A DNA stretch of 64,000 nucleotides from assembly GCF_019145475.1 (NCBI RefSeq), contig NZ_JAHTKI010000002.1, positions 1 to 64,000 of the forward strand, in the 5' to 3' direction. A program made the position numbers and the translations under genes. This document shows, one piece after another, positions 1 to 8,107 of this stretch (positions are counted from its first letter, which is position 1; each line of letters starts with the position of its first letter). Below the pieces are notes generated by a model, which saw nothing but the letters and a program-made list of their open reading frames with translations, searched no databases and was not told the DNA's origin. This DNA comes from Pseudomonas botevensis. Its GTDB lineage: Bacteria; Pseudomonadota; Gammaproteobacteria; Pseudomonadales; Pseudomonadaceae.

Positions 1-148
1 GTTGGGGGTGGGGGCGGTGTTGCTGGCGGGTTTGGGGCGTCTGACGCAAGTCTCTCAGCCCAGCCCTCCCGAAACGTCGGACCGCCCAAGTGGGGAGGGG
101 GCCGACCGACTCGATTATGGATTCAACGCCGATCGTTCAAGTCGGTGA
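1..148 (+). CDS. possible 3' end of an unidentified CDS cut by the window start
   Basis: One forward frame is open from base 2 to a TGA at 146-148 and gives about 48 residues. It starts with a hydrophobic stretch (LGVGAVLLAGL) and ends in a polar Pro/Ser/Asp-rich tail, and its codons end mostly in G or C. This would fit the C-terminus of a membrane or secreted protein. No family is recognisable, and another forward frame is also open here, so the call is weak. Confidence 0.3.
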   Translation, partial: LGVGAVLLAGLGRLTQVSQPSPPETSDRPSGEGADRLDYGFNADRSSR

Positions 149-174
149 AATTTTCCAATATCCCCCAATCAGTT

Positions 175-195
175 CCCTCTCCCTTTGGGAGAGGG
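175..195. repeat. extragenic palindrome CCCTCTCCC-TTT-GGGAGAGGG
   Basis: A perfect 9-bp inverted repeat with a 3-base loop sits just past the stop of the minus-strand lipoprotein gene. The same CCCTCTCCC core recurs at 30863-30902, 45597-45617 and 58411-58447, always between genes. It belongs to a dispersed extragenic repeat family. It could also end transcription of the lipoprotein gene, but it has no T-run. Confidence 0.7.
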
Positions 196-202
196 CTAGC
201 GA

Positions 203-661
203 TCAGAAGGACACCACCGCCGGTTGCGACAAACGCAACACCGACAAATCCCCCGTAATCCGCTTGAACGCCAGACGAATCGCTTCGATATCGGCGTCAT
301 GTTTCGCCGTGTTCTCGTGCAGGATCACGATCACCTTGGTCGCCAGCCGCTCCGGCTCTTTGGCCCCGTGATCCCGCCACTGACCATAGGCATCGAACAC
401 ACTGAAACCGTCCGGAAACCGCGACGTGACTTCCTGATCGAGAAACTCGCGCCAGCGCGCGGGGCTGACCACGCCTTCCTTGCCCTCCAGCGGCCCCACC
501 GAGAAATACAGCTCGGTGCGGATCCACTGTGCCTGCGCCGGCCGTGTGGGGTCGCCTTGCAGGGTGGAACTGGCGGGATCTTTGGTATGAATGGAGGCGG
601 GCGGCGTGGCACAACCGGCGATGGCGAGAAACAGCGCGGCCACGACAAGGCTTTTTGGCAT
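203..661 (-). CDS. DUF3574-like lipoprotein
   Basis: A 152-residue protein of unknown function. The N-terminus is a lipoprotein signal: charged start, hydrophobic core and an IAGC lipobox with Cys17, so it should be lipidated and anchored in the envelope. The mature part has the pattern I associate with DUF3574: a W-I-R-T-E-L-Y-F strand, a central helix, and a C-terminal V-I-V-I-L-H strand followed by a helix. Start ATG at 661 is preceded by AAGGGAAG, a strong ribosome site. It is transcribed alone. DUF3574 has no known function, so no role is assigned beyond envelope location. Confidence 0.8.
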   Translation of the reverse strand: MPKSLVVAALFLAIAGCATPPASIHTKDPASSTLQGDPTRPAQAQWIRTELYFSVGPLEGKEGVVSPARWREFLDQEVTSRFPDGFSVFDAYGQWRDHGAKEPERLATKVIVILHENTAKHDADIEAIRLAFKRITGDLSVLRLSQPAVVSF

Positions 662-1056
662 GGAACTTCCCTTTATTAATGAGGTGCAGGCAGAGGCACA
701 TTATAAAGGGCGAGGTTAATAGCGATAAAAGATTAAAAAGTTTCCATCGACAAACTTATGGAATAAGAAAGCCTGCGGAAAATAAATCAGCCTGGTTAGA
801 ACGATTATTTCTGGCGGTTATTTAAATAGATGTACTTGGCATATCCATAACCTGTATTTCATCGTTACTGTTACATGCTTCTCTGCAATCACATCCATTT
901 AGAAGCTAAAGCATTTAAAACCCGATCAGCCACGACACTATTGCAGTTCCCGCGCCGTTTTTTGCTGCTCGGCCATCATCTTGTTGTCCCCCCGGCAATC
1001 CTTAGAATCGCTCCCATCAGCTTTGTCCGACTCTTCAATCCTTCAGGGAGCTCCAC
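662..1056. other. gene-free AT-rich intergenic region
   Basis: This 395-base stretch between two divergently transcribed genes holds no credible CDS. Its centre (about 700-930) is clearly richer in A and T than the flanking genes. It must contain the promoter of the lipoprotein gene on the minus strand, and it contains the candidate promoter of the Met-rich gene near its right end. Confidence 0.6.
981..1008 (+). promoter_or_regulatory. candidate sigma70 promoter of the Met-rich gene
   Basis: TTGTTG at 981-986 and TAGAAT at 1003-1008 are 16 bases apart. This resembles a -35/-10 pair and would give a leader of roughly 40 bases before the ATG at 1057. No obvious metal-regulator operator (for example a CueR-type dyad) was recognised around it. 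Confidence 0.4.
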
Positions 1057-1566
1057 ATGATGAACGCCATGCAGATGCAAATGCCGATGAACGCCAACAT
1101 GCCAATGATGCCGATGATGGGCATGCCGATGATGATGGCGACCATGAGCTGCGAAATGATGGACGACGGCATGATGTGTAAGATGATGCCGGCCGCTGGC
1201 ATGGACATGGCCATGTTCAAGAACAGCGCTGAAATGATGCAGATGATGATGAACTGTGGCATGCCGATGATGATGCACTGCGGCAACATGAGCATGATGT
1301 GCATGTCCCAGGCGGCCATGGCCATGCCGATGATGAACATGATGATGCCAATGCCGATGATGGGCATGCCGATGCCGTCGATGAAGTGCGTCATGGAATG
1401 CACCATGATGGCTGACGGCATGATGTGCAAAATCATGCCGATGGCCGGCATGAACATGGACATGATGAAGAACTGCTGCGCCCTGATGATGAAGATGATG
1501 AACGACTGCAGCATGCCGATGATGATGAGCTGCAACGGCATGCCGATGATGTGCTGCACCTGCTGA
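1057..1566 (+). CDS. methionine- and cysteine-rich protein, possible metal sink
   Basis: A 169-residue protein of extreme composition: I count 73 Met (43%) and 15 Cys, one His and one Phe, and no Arg, Trp or Tyr. There is no signal peptide, so it is probably cytosolic. It is an internal duplication. About residues 17-82 and 99-166 share the order MPMMGMPM, a C..MM.DGMMCK.MP.AGM block, a K-N position, then an M-rich block ending C.MPMMM.C. It starts with ATG-ATG, with GGGAG at 1046-1050, and ends at a strong terminator, so it is a real single-gene unit. Met/Cys clusters bind Cu(I) and other soft metals in known proteins. A metal-buffer role here is inference, and methionine storage or oxidant scavenging are alternatives. 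I know no named family for it. Confidence 0.8.
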   Translation: MMNAMQMQMPMNANMPMMPMMGMPMMMATMSCEMMDDGMMCKMMPAAGMDMAMFKNSAEMMQMMMNCGMPMMMHCGNMSMMCMSQAAMAMPMMNMMMPMPMMGMPMPSMKCVMECTMMADGMMCKIMPMAGMNMDMMKNCCALMMKMMNDCSMPMMMSCNGMPMMCCTC

Positions 1567-1593
1567 TTCACGGGATTTCGTGAACCACGCAAA

Positions 1594-1626
1594 AGCCCCC
1601 GAGGCCATGGGCCTCGGGGGCTTTTT
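1594..1626 (+). terminator. Rho-independent terminator of the Met-rich gene
   Basis: An 11-bp perfect stem (GCCCCCGAGGC with GCCTCGGGGGC, loop CATGG) is followed by a T-run. The A-run on the other side means it could also stop minus-strand transcription coming from the regulator gene. Confidence 0.9.
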
Positions 1627-1635
1627 CATTGCCGG

Positions 1636-2283
1636 TCAGTCCAGGCGTTCGGGGTAGGTGACCACCAGGTAGGCCACCGCTTCGCTGTCGGCGGGGTTGC
1701 GGTAGCGGTGGGGCTGGTCGGCGTAGAACAGGATCGAGTCGCCGGTCGACAACAGATAGCGCTCGTCATTGACGCTGATTTCCAGTACGCCCTGGGCGAC
1801 CACCAGATTTTCCTGAACACCGGGGCCATGGCCTTCGGAGTGATCTTCACCCAACGCGCTCAAGCGCAATTCGTAGAATTCCGACTGACGCGCCACGTCG
1901 AACGGGAACAGCGCGCGGCTGACGAAGGCGCCATTGGCACTCACCAGCCGTTTGCTCTGGCTCGCCGACAACACGGCCACCCCTTCAAAGGCGCGGTGTT
2001 CGAGAAACGCGGCCACCGACACCTTCAGCCCTTTGGCGATCTTGCACAGTACCTTGATCGACGGCACGCTGCGCCCGGATTCGATCTGCGCCAGCATCGC
2101 CCGGCTCACGCCGCACTGGCGGGCGAGTGCATCGAGCGACAAGTGCCGTTTGCCGCGCAGGCGTTGCAGGTTCTGCGCGACCCGCTCGCAGATCGGGTCT
2201 TCTTCCAGTGATTCGAGGTTGTTCAAGTCCAGCACAGGTTCGTCGGCGCTCGCCAGAAAGCGCGAGGGTTCGTGCGCGTTCAC
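1636..2283 (-). CDS. XRE-family regulator with C-terminal cupin domain
   Basis: A 215-residue DNA-binding regulator. Residues of about 25-85 form a helix-turn-helix of the XRE type (LSLDALARQCGVSRAMLAQI, then ESGRSVPSIK). The C-terminal third is a cupin barrel, recognisable by E.H..G and the late strand with DS.LFYAD.PH. Such proteins sense a small molecule through the cupin. I chose the GTG at 2283 because it overlaps the stop of the upstream small gene in a GTGA arrangement. An in-frame start further upstream at 2364 would lie inside that gene. The target is unknown. Confidence 0.8.
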   Translation of the reverse strand: MNAHEPSRFLASADEPVLDLNNLESLEEDPICERVAQNLQRLRGKRHLSLDALARQCGVSRAMLAQIESGRSVPSIKVLCKIAKGLKVSVAAFLEHRAFEGVAVLSASQSKRLVSANGAFVSRALFPFDVARQSEFYELRLSALGEDHSEGHGPGVQENLVVAQGVLEISVNDERYLLSTGDSILFYADQPHRYRNPADSEAVAYLVVTYPERLD

Positions 2284-2441
2284 GCTTGCCGGGGCTCGTT
2301 CGAACGGGCGGTCTGCACCCACTGAAAGGCCTGGTAGCCGGCATTGCGCGCATACATTTCCCACATGGCCCGCGCCCGTTGCTGGGCCTGGCGGCGTTTG
2401 CGGTAGCTGGCGAAGTCGATCAGGTTGTCAGTTGGCTTCAT
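2280..2441 (-). CDS. small basic conserved-looking protein
   Basis: A 53-residue basic protein with an A-S-Y-R-K-R-R-Q-A-Q-Q stretch and a helix predicted over most of its length. It has no membrane segment and no cysteines. It is translationally coupled to the XRE-cupin gene by a 4-base overlap, so the two are probably co-transcribed and used together. The ATG at 2441 is taken as start, and a TTG at 2462 in the same frame is possible. I do not recognise a family. Confidence 0.6.
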   Translation of the reverse strand: MKPTDNLIDFASYRKRRQAQQRARAMWEMYARNAGYQAFQWVQTARSNEPRQA

Positions 2442-2568
2442 GGCGCACTTCACTGTGTTCAATGACGGGATGGAGTGAGAGTACGCGGATATTTTTATAA
2501 CGATAAATACTTATTTTGTATTTATTAATTCTTTTTTGTTCTTTGCTGCGCTGCCCGGATTTTCTCCC

Positions 2569-3480
2569 TTATCGCCCCTCATGCTGCTTGCGAAACGCCC
2601 CCGGCTGCACGCCCATCGCCTTGGCGAACGCGCGGGTAAACGCCGCGATCGACTGATAGCCGACAGCCGCGCACACCTGCTCGACCGTGTGATTGGCCTT
2701 GAGCAACTGGCAGGCATGGCGGATGCGCAGCGCCAGCAACACTTGCCCCGGCGACTGGCCGGCCAGTTCATTGAAACGCTTGAAGAACGCCGAGCGCGAA
2801 AGGCCGATGCACTCGGCCATGCTTTCCAGCGACCACGGCAACTGTGGCTGCGCGATCAATTGATCCAGCAGCGGCGCGAATTGCGGATTGCGCGCCAGCG
2901 CCACCAGCCCGCCCAGCGACGGGTTGTCCGCCATTTGCTGGCGCAGCACGTAGAGAAACAGCAAATGACTCAAGCGCTCCAGCAGCGCCGAGGAGGGCGC
3001 CGGCAGGCGTTCGCATTCTTGGAGAATCAATTCGAACAAGGCCCGCGCCGCACTCGAGGCAGGGTCCCCGGCACGCAGAATGATCCAGCCCGGCAGGCCT
3101 TCGATGATCAAGGACGACAATCCCGACTTGAAATGGAAGAAGCCGCAGACCAGTCCGACGCCGTCTTCGGCCTGGGCGTCCAGGCTGGTCATTGCCATGC
3201 GCGGCAAGGCGTGCGCGGTCTGCACATCCTCGGCGCTGGACAGCCGGTAATCCAGGTCGCGCAGGAGAAACACCGCATCCCCGGCATTCAGGCGCAACGC
3301 CTGGGCCTGCCCGTCGAGATGCAGCCAGCAATGTCCTTGCACGATCAGGTGAAAACTTGCCCGCGCCAGGCCGTGGGTGCTGGCATGCCAGCCACCGCAG
3401 TAGCGCCCGACGTGGAACAGGCTGGCGTCGAGTTCGAGACTTTCTAATAACCAATCAACCAGTGGGCTGGACGAAATCAT
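2569..3480 (-). CDS. AraC-family regulator with N-terminal cupin sensor
   Basis: A 303-residue transcription regulator. The first two thirds look like the AraC cupin_6 sensor (HLIVQGHCWLHLDG strand pattern, GDAVFL). The last 100 residues carry two helix-turn-helix motifs, one around MAECIGLSRSAFFKRFNELA and one around VCAAVGYQSIAAFTRAFAKA. It diverges from the carboxymuconolactone decarboxylase-like gene across about 100 bases, so that gene is its likely target. This is inference from gene arrangement. The effector is not identifiable. Confidence 0.85.
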   Translation of the reverse strand: MISSSPLVDWLLESLELDASLFHVGRYCGGWHASTHGLARASFHLIVQGHCWLHLDGQAQALRLNAGDAVFLLRDLDYRLSSAEDVQTAHALPRMAMTSLDAQAEDGVGLVCGFFHFKSGLSSLIIEGLPGWIILRAGDPASSAARALFELILQECERLPAPSSALLERLSHLLFLYVLRQQMADNPSLGGLVALARNPQFAPLLDQLIAQPQLPWSLESMAECIGLSRSAFFKRFNELAGQSPGQVLLALRIRHACQLLKANHTVEQVCAAVGYQSIAAFTRAFAKAMGVQPGAFRKQHEGR

Positions 3481-3583
3481 CTAATGGAAACACTCAGGAG
3501 CAAGTAATCGCTACTTTAGAATATGGATCGGAATTCTTATAACCAACAGACTTGCCGGACACCCCATCGCAGGAGTCCATCCC

Positions 3584-4129
3584 ATGTCACGCGTCACTCT
3601 ACACACCCTGCAAAGCGCTCCCGAAGCGGCCCGGCCGTTCCTGGAAAACGCGCAGAAGAATTCTGGATTCATTCCAAACCTGCTGGCCGTCCTGGCCAAT
3701 GCGCCGGCGGCGCTGGAAACCTACGTTACGGTATCGGCGCTCAATGGCAAAGCCGAGCTGAGCCTGGCCGAGCGCGAAGTGGTGCAGTTGATCGCGGCCA
3801 CTCACCACGGCTGCGATTTCTGTGTCGCAGGTCATACCGCCGTCGCGCTGAATAAGGCAAAACTGCCGCCGGAAGTAGTCAGCGCCCTGCGTGAGAAAGC
3901 CACCGTGCCGGTGGAAAAACTCGAAACCCTGGCCGCGTTCGCCCGTGAAGTCATCGCCACCCGGGGCAACGTCAGCGAGCAGACCTACCACCAGTTCAAG
4001 GCCGCCGGTTACACCGAGGGCAATGCGCTGGAAGTGATCCTCGGCGTGAGTCTGGCGACCCTGTGCAACTTCGCCAATGTCTTCGCTGATACGCCGCTCA
4101 ACCCGGAACTGGCGCCGTATCGCGCGTGA
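3584..4129 (+). CDS. carboxymuconolactone decarboxylase / AhpD-like protein
   Basis: A 181-residue protein of the AhpD-like superfamily. The redox or catalytic motif C-x2-C-x3-H is present as CDFCVAGH (Cys77, Cys80, His84), preceded by the usual E-R-E-V-V helix. Proteins with this motif often act as peroxidase or disulfide-relay proteins, and true decarboxylases of this fold usually lack the CxxC, so an alkylhydroperoxidase-like role is more likely. AGGAG lies just before the ATG. The gene is 69 bases upstream of the acyl-CoA dehydrogenase-like gene and could be co-transcribed with it. Confidence 0.85.
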   Translation: MSRVTLHTLQSAPEAARPFLENAQKNSGFIPNLLAVLANAPAALETYVTVSALNGKAELSLAEREVVQLIAATHHGCDFCVAGHTAVALNKAKLPPEVVSALREKATVPVEKLETLAAFAREVIATRGNVSEQTYHQFKAAGYTEGNALEVILGVSLATLCNFANVFADTPLNPELAPYRA

Positions 4130-4198
4130 CCGGCCCGACAACGATTCAAGCTGCGTGGTCTATGGTTGACGCTGCGCACGGACAAGGAGAGACACGAC

Positions 4199-5269
4199 AT
4201 GCTCAATCCGGCATTGAGTCAATGGCTGGACAGCCACGCCCAGGCACTGGATCTGGGTGACAGCGATCCGCAGCAGGTGCTTACGCAACTGGCCGCTGCC
4301 GACGTCTTGCGGGTCGGTTTCGATGCGCATCTGGGCGGCAGTGGCGGCAACGTCTCGGACGCCGTGGAAGTGCTGGCCGAGGTTGCCAGTCATTCGTTGG
4401 CCGCCGCGTTTGTGTTCTGGGGGCAGCGGGCGTTCATCGAGTACCTGCTGCAAAGCCCTAACGCAGACCTGCGCGAACGCCTGCTGCCGTCGCTGCTCAG
4501 CGGCGAGCTGGCCGGGGCGACCGGTTTGTCGAACGCGATGAAATTCCTCTCCGGGATCGAATCCCTGCAAGTCCGCGCCCGGGCCGAAGCCAAAGGCTGG
4601 AGCCTGAGCGGGCGGTTGCATTGGGTGACCAATCTGCGCAAAAGCGGCTTTGTGGTGGCGGCCGCCATCGAACGCGGGGAGGGCGGTTCGCCGTTTGTCC
4701 TGGCGATTCCCGGTGACGCCAATGGCGTGCATCGTTCGGCGGATTTGCAATTGATGGGCTTGCAGTCGAGCAACACCGCCGCCATCGATTTCGCTCAGGT
4801 GCAGGTCGACCGCCAATGGTTGCTGCATGACGATGCGCGGACGTTCTTGCCGGCGGTGCGGCCAGCGTTTCTCGGCTTGCAGTGCGGCATGGCGATCGGT
4901 CTGGCGCGGCGTGCCCTGGCGGAGGTGGAAAGTCATTTGCAGGACGGCCGCTCGATCCTGCTGGAGCCGTTGCGCGAACAGCTTCAGCAGTTGGCGCAGG
5001 CCGTGGATACGCTTAAGCAAGGCCTGCTCGACGGGCGATTCCTGGCGAAACCGGCGGCGCTTTTCCAGGTGCGCATTGCCCTCGCCGAATCGGCGGCGAA
5101 CGCTGTGCAACTGGAGCTTCAGGCCAGTGGCGGCAAAGCCTATCTGAACGAGCATGGCAGCGGTTTCGCCCGTCGCTGGCGCGAGTCGGCGTTCGTGCCG
5201 ATCGTCACGCCGAGCCTGGTGCAACTGCGTGCCGAACTGCAACGGCAGAAGCAGGAAGCGGCGGTATGA
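4199..5269 (+). CDS. acyl-CoA dehydrogenase-like flavoprotein
   Basis: A 356-residue protein with the acyl-CoA dehydrogenase fold: an N-terminal helical part, the middle beta domain with TGLSNAMKF and the W-V-T-N region, and the C-terminal four-helix part with a late A-S-G-G-K-A-Y segment. Family members include dehydrogenases and FMN-dependent monooxygenases of sulfur compounds. The start ATG at 4199 is placed by AAGGAGA at 4184-4190. The gene overlaps the ABC ATPase by 4 bases, so substrate uptake and this enzyme are linked. The context (SsuABC/TauABC-type importer) favours an organosulfur or similar substrate, which is inference. Confidence 0.75.
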   Translation: MLNPALSQWLDSHAQALDLGDSDPQQVLTQLAAADVLRVGFDAHLGGSGGNVSDAVEVLAEVASHSLAAAFVFWGQRAFIEYLLQSPNADLRERLLPSLLSGELAGATGLSNAMKFLSGIESLQVRARAEAKGWSLSGRLHWVTNLRKSGFVVAAAIERGEGGSPFVLAIPGDANGVHRSADLQLMGLQSSNTAAIDFAQVQVDRQWLLHDDARTFLPAVRPAFLGLQCGMAIGLARRALAEVESHLQDGRSILLEPLREQLQQLAQAVDTLKQGLLDGRFLAKPAALFQVRIALAESAANAVQLELQASGGKAYLNEHGSGFARRWRESAFVPIVTPSLVQLRAELQRQKQEAAV

Positions 5270-6108
5270 GTCATCCGTTGCTGCATGCCCGCGACATCAG
5301 TCTTGGCTATCCGCGTGCCGAGGGTTGGCACACGGTTCTGGAGGCGTTCGATTTGCGCCTGCAGCCGGGGGAGGTGGTGTCGATCCTCGGCCCCAGCGGC
5401 GTCGGCAAATCCAGTCTGTTGCGGGTGTTGGCCGGTCTGCAACCGCCCCGGCAGGGCAGCGTCAGCCTCAATGGCGAGGCGCTGGCCGGCCCGCATCCTC
5501 GGGTCGCGGTGGCGTTTCAGGATCCGAGCCTGTTGCCTTGGCTGACCCTGGAGAAGAACGTCGCCTTCGGCCTGGATTTCGCCCGGCAGCCGAATCTGAG
5601 CGCGGAGCAACGCAAGGCCCGGGTCGACCACGCCATCGCGGCGGTCGGCCTCGAACACGCCCGGCAGTTTCACCCGGCGCAGTTGTCTGGCGGCATGGCC
5701 CAGCGCACGGCGCTGGCCCGTTGCCTGGCGCGGCAGCCGCAGGTGTTGTTGCTCGATGAACCCTTCGGCGCTCTGGATGAAATCACCCGTGCCGACATGC
5801 AACAGCTGTTGCTGCAACTGATTGCCGAGCACCACACCGCGGCGGTGTTGATTACGCATGACATTGACGAAGCCCTGCTGCTCTCCGAGCGGATTCTGCT
5901 ACTGGGTAACAGCCCGGCGCGGATCCTCGGTGAGTGGCGCGTCGACCTGCCTCAGCCTCGCGCGGAGCTGGTGGACGAACTGGGCGCACTGCGTATCGAG
6001 ATTCTCAAAACCCTTCGGCGGGCGAGCCGCAATCCACTTTCCCCACCATTGCCCGAACCGTCGGAGATTGACCATGTGCCTGGACGACTTCACTCACACA
6101 CGTCGTGA
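5266..6108 (+). CDS. ABC importer ATPase, nitrate/sulfonate/taurine type
   Basis: A 280-residue ATP-binding subunit. Walker A is GPSGVGKS (42-49), the signature is LSGGMAQR (140-147), and Walker B is LLLDEP (161-166) followed by the D-loop FGALD and the switch His in THDIDEA. Length and the ...PFGALDEITR sequence fit the SsuB/TauB/NrtD group. The ATG overlaps the upstream stop (ATGA), and its 3' end overlaps the binding-protein gene by 35 bases, which is unusually long. It would power the permease encoded at 7273-8037. Confidence 0.9.
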   Translation: MSHPLLHARDISLGYPRAEGWHTVLEAFDLRLQPGEVVSILGPSGVGKSSLLRVLAGLQPPRQGSVSLNGEALAGPHPRVAVAFQDPSLLPWLTLEKNVAFGLDFARQPNLSAEQRKARVDHAIAAVGLEHARQFHPAQLSGGMAQRTALARCLARQPQVLLLDEPFGALDEITRADMQQLLLQLIAEHHTAAVLITHDIDEALLLSERILLLGNSPARILGEWRVDLPQPRAELVDELGALRIEILKTLRRASRNPLSPPLPEPSEIDHVPGRLHSHTS

Positions 6109-7273
6109 CTTCCTCAAACTCAGCGCCTTGCTGACCGCTGGCGGCGCCTTGCCGCTGCTCAACAGCCTCAACGCGCGAGCGGCGTCGGAGCCGAATGCGC
6201 CGGTGCGCATCGGCTATTTGCCGATCACCGACGCCACGCCGCTGTTGGTGGCGCATAACAACGGGCTGTTCGAAGCCGAGGGCATCCAGGCCGAGCGTCC
6301 GGTGCTGCTGCGCAGCTGGGCGCAAGTGATCGAGGCGTTTCTGTCCGGGCAGGTCAACGTGATTCACCTGCTGTCGCCGATGACGGTCTGGGCGCGTTAT
6401 GGCAGCAAGGTGCCGGCCAAGGTCGTGGCCTGGAACCATGTCGGCGGTTCGGGCCTGACCGTCGCGCCGGGCATCACTGACGTCAAGCAACTGGGCGGGC
6501 AAGCGGTGGCGATTCCGTTCTGGTACTCGATCCATAACGTGGTGGTGCAGCAACTGTTCCGCGATCACGGCCTGGAGCCGGTGAGCAAACCGGCCAGCGC
6601 CGCACTGGCGGCGAACGAGGTCAATCTGCTGGTATTGCCACCGTCGGACATGCCGCCGGCACTGGCGAGCAAACGGATTGCCGGCTACATCGTCGCCGAG
6701 CCGTTCAACGCCCTGGCCGAAGAACTCAAGGTTGGCCGGGTGCAGCGCTTTACCGGCGACGTCTGGCGCAATCACGCCTGCTGCGTGGTGTTCATGCACG
6801 AGCAGGATCTGAACAACCGCCCCGAGTGGTCGCAGAAAGTGGTCAACGCCATCGTCAAGGCCCAGGTGTGGACCCGCGAAAACCGCGCCGAGGCGGCCAA
6901 ATTGCTGTCCAAGGACGGCGACAATCGCTACACCCCGCACGCTCAGACCGTGTTGAACCGGGTGCTGGCGCCGGCTGCGGCGGATCGTCAGCAGTACGTG
7001 GCGAGCGGCGCGATCCAGCACAGCCATTGGGACGAGCAGCGCATCGACTTCCAGCCGTACCCGTTCCCCAGCTACACCGAGGAACTGGTCAAGCGCCTCA
7101 AGGACACGCTGATCGAGGGTGACAAGGGTTTTCTCGCCAACCTCGATCCGCAACATGCCGCCCGGGACCTGGTGGACGACCGCTTCGTGCGCAATGCAAT
7201 CGCGGCGGTCGGCGGCATGCAGGCGTTCGGCCTGCCCGAAGGCTTTGAGCGCAGCGAGGAGTTCAGTCTCTGA
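6074..7273 (+). CDS. ABC substrate-binding protein with Tat signal
   Basis: A 399-residue periplasmic binding protein of the NMT1/SsuA-like class. The start carries a twin-arginine motif (TRRDFLK, residues 9-15), a hydrophobic stretch and an A-R-A-A cleavage region, so export by Tat is expected. The mature N-terminus I-G-Y-L-P-I-T-D-A-T-P-L and the segment GLFEAEG are typical of NrtA/SsuA-type proteins. Tat export suggests folding or cofactor loading before transport. The gene lies between ATPase and permease, as in alkanesulfonate and nitrate operons. The ligand cannot be told from sequence alone. Confidence 0.85.
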   Translation: MCLDDFTHTRRDFLKLSALLTAGGALPLLNSLNARAASEPNAPVRIGYLPITDATPLLVAHNNGLFEAEGIQAERPVLLRSWAQVIEAFLSGQVNVIHLLSPMTVWARYGSKVPAKVVAWNHVGGSGLTVAPGITDVKQLGGQAVAIPFWYSIHNVVVQQLFRDHGLEPVSKPASAALAANEVNLLVLPPSDMPPALASKRIAGYIVAEPFNALAEELKVGRVQRFTGDVWRNHACCVVFMHEQDLNNRPEWSQKVVNAIVKAQVWTRENRAEAAKLLSKDGDNRYTPHAQTVLNRVLAPAAADRQQYVASGAIQHSHWDEQRIDFQPYPFPSYTEELVKRLKDTLIEGDKGFLANLDPQHAARDLVDDRFVRNAIAAVGGMQAFGLPEGFERSEEFSL

Positions 7274-8037
7274 TGAGCAAACCGACTTCAACGCTTGTCC
7301 ATGGCGCTCTGGGCGCAGCAGGGCTGTTGGCCCTGTTGCTGCTGTGGGGGCTGGGCGTGCATCTGGCCGGTGGCGGCGAAGGGCTGGCGGCGCGTTTTTC
7401 GCCGCAAGCCACGTTGACGAGTCTGATTGAACTGCTCGGTCGTGCCGAGTTGTACGAGCATGTGCTGGTCAGCCTGAAACGAATCGTCGTCGGTCTGCTG
7501 CTGGCGTTGCTGATCGGCGTGCCGCTGGGGCTGATGATCGGCAGTTACCGCCACCTCGAAGCGGCAACCACTCCGGCCTTTCAGTTTCTGCGGATGATTT
7601 CGCCGCTGTCGTGGATGCCGGTGGTGGTGATGCTGATGGGCGTGGGCGATCAACCGATCTACTTCCTGCTGACCTTCGCCGCGATCTGGCCGATCCTGCT
7701 CAACACCGCGGCCGGCGTGCGACAACTCGATCCACGCTGGCTGCAATTGAGCCGCAGCCTCAGCGCGACCCGCTGGGAAACCCTGCGCAAAGTCATCCTG
7801 CCCGGCGTGGTCGGCCATGTGCTGACCGGCGTGCGGCTGTCCATCGGCATTCTGTGGATTGTGCTGGTGCCGTGCGAAATGCTCGGCGTCAGCGCGGGGC
7901 TGGGCTATTTCATCCTCGATACGCGGGATCGCCTCGCGTACTCGGAGCTGATGGCGATGGTGCTGTTGATCGGCGTGCTGGGATTCGCTCTCGATGCGCT
8001 GGCGCGTGGGCTGCATCGGCGCTGGGCGCCGGCCTGA
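7273..8037 (+). CDS. ABC importer permease, nitrate/sulfonate type
   Basis: A 254-residue inner-membrane permease with about six hydrophobic segments. The conserved cytoplasmic EAA-like loop is seen around Q-L-S-R-S-L-S-A-T-R-W-E-T, followed by a V-I-L-P-G segment. It fits the SsuC/TauC group in length. Its ATG overlaps the stop of the binding protein (TGATG), so all three transporter genes and the acyl-CoA dehydrogenase-like gene form one tightly coupled operon. Confidence 0.9.
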   Translation: MSKPTSTLVHGALGAAGLLALLLLWGLGVHLAGGGEGLAARFSPQATLTSLIELLGRAELYEHVLVSLKRIVVGLLLALLIGVPLGLMIGSYRHLEAATTPAFQFLRMISPLSWMPVVVMLMGVGDQPIYFLLTFAAIWPILLNTAAGVRQLDPRWLQLSRSLSATRWETLRKVILPGVVGHVLTGVRLSIGILWIVLVPCEMLGVSAGLGYFILDTRDRLAYSELMAMVLLIGVLGFALDALARGLHRRWAPA

Positions 8038-8069
8038 ACGGTTGCAGATAAAGTTGCGGTCATCGATGC

Positions 8070-8103
8070 AAAAACGGCGCGAGGCTTCCAAACCTCGCGC
8101 CGA
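8070..8103 (-). terminator. terminator of the alcohol dehydrogenase gene
   Basis: A 10-bp perfect stem (CGGCGCGAGG / CCTCGCGCCG) with an 8-base loop, followed on the minus strand by a TTTTT run. It lies between the convergent permease and dehydrogenase genes and could also act on the plus strand, less strongly. Confidence 0.85.
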
Positions 8104-8107
8104 ATGC

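Noticed and set aside
976..1629. His-rich open frame (about 217 codons) on the minus strand opposite the Met-rich gene
   Set aside because: ATG codons read CAT (His) on the other strand, so a Met-rich gene always gives a His-rich antisense frame. It has no ribosome site of its own and runs into the terminator.
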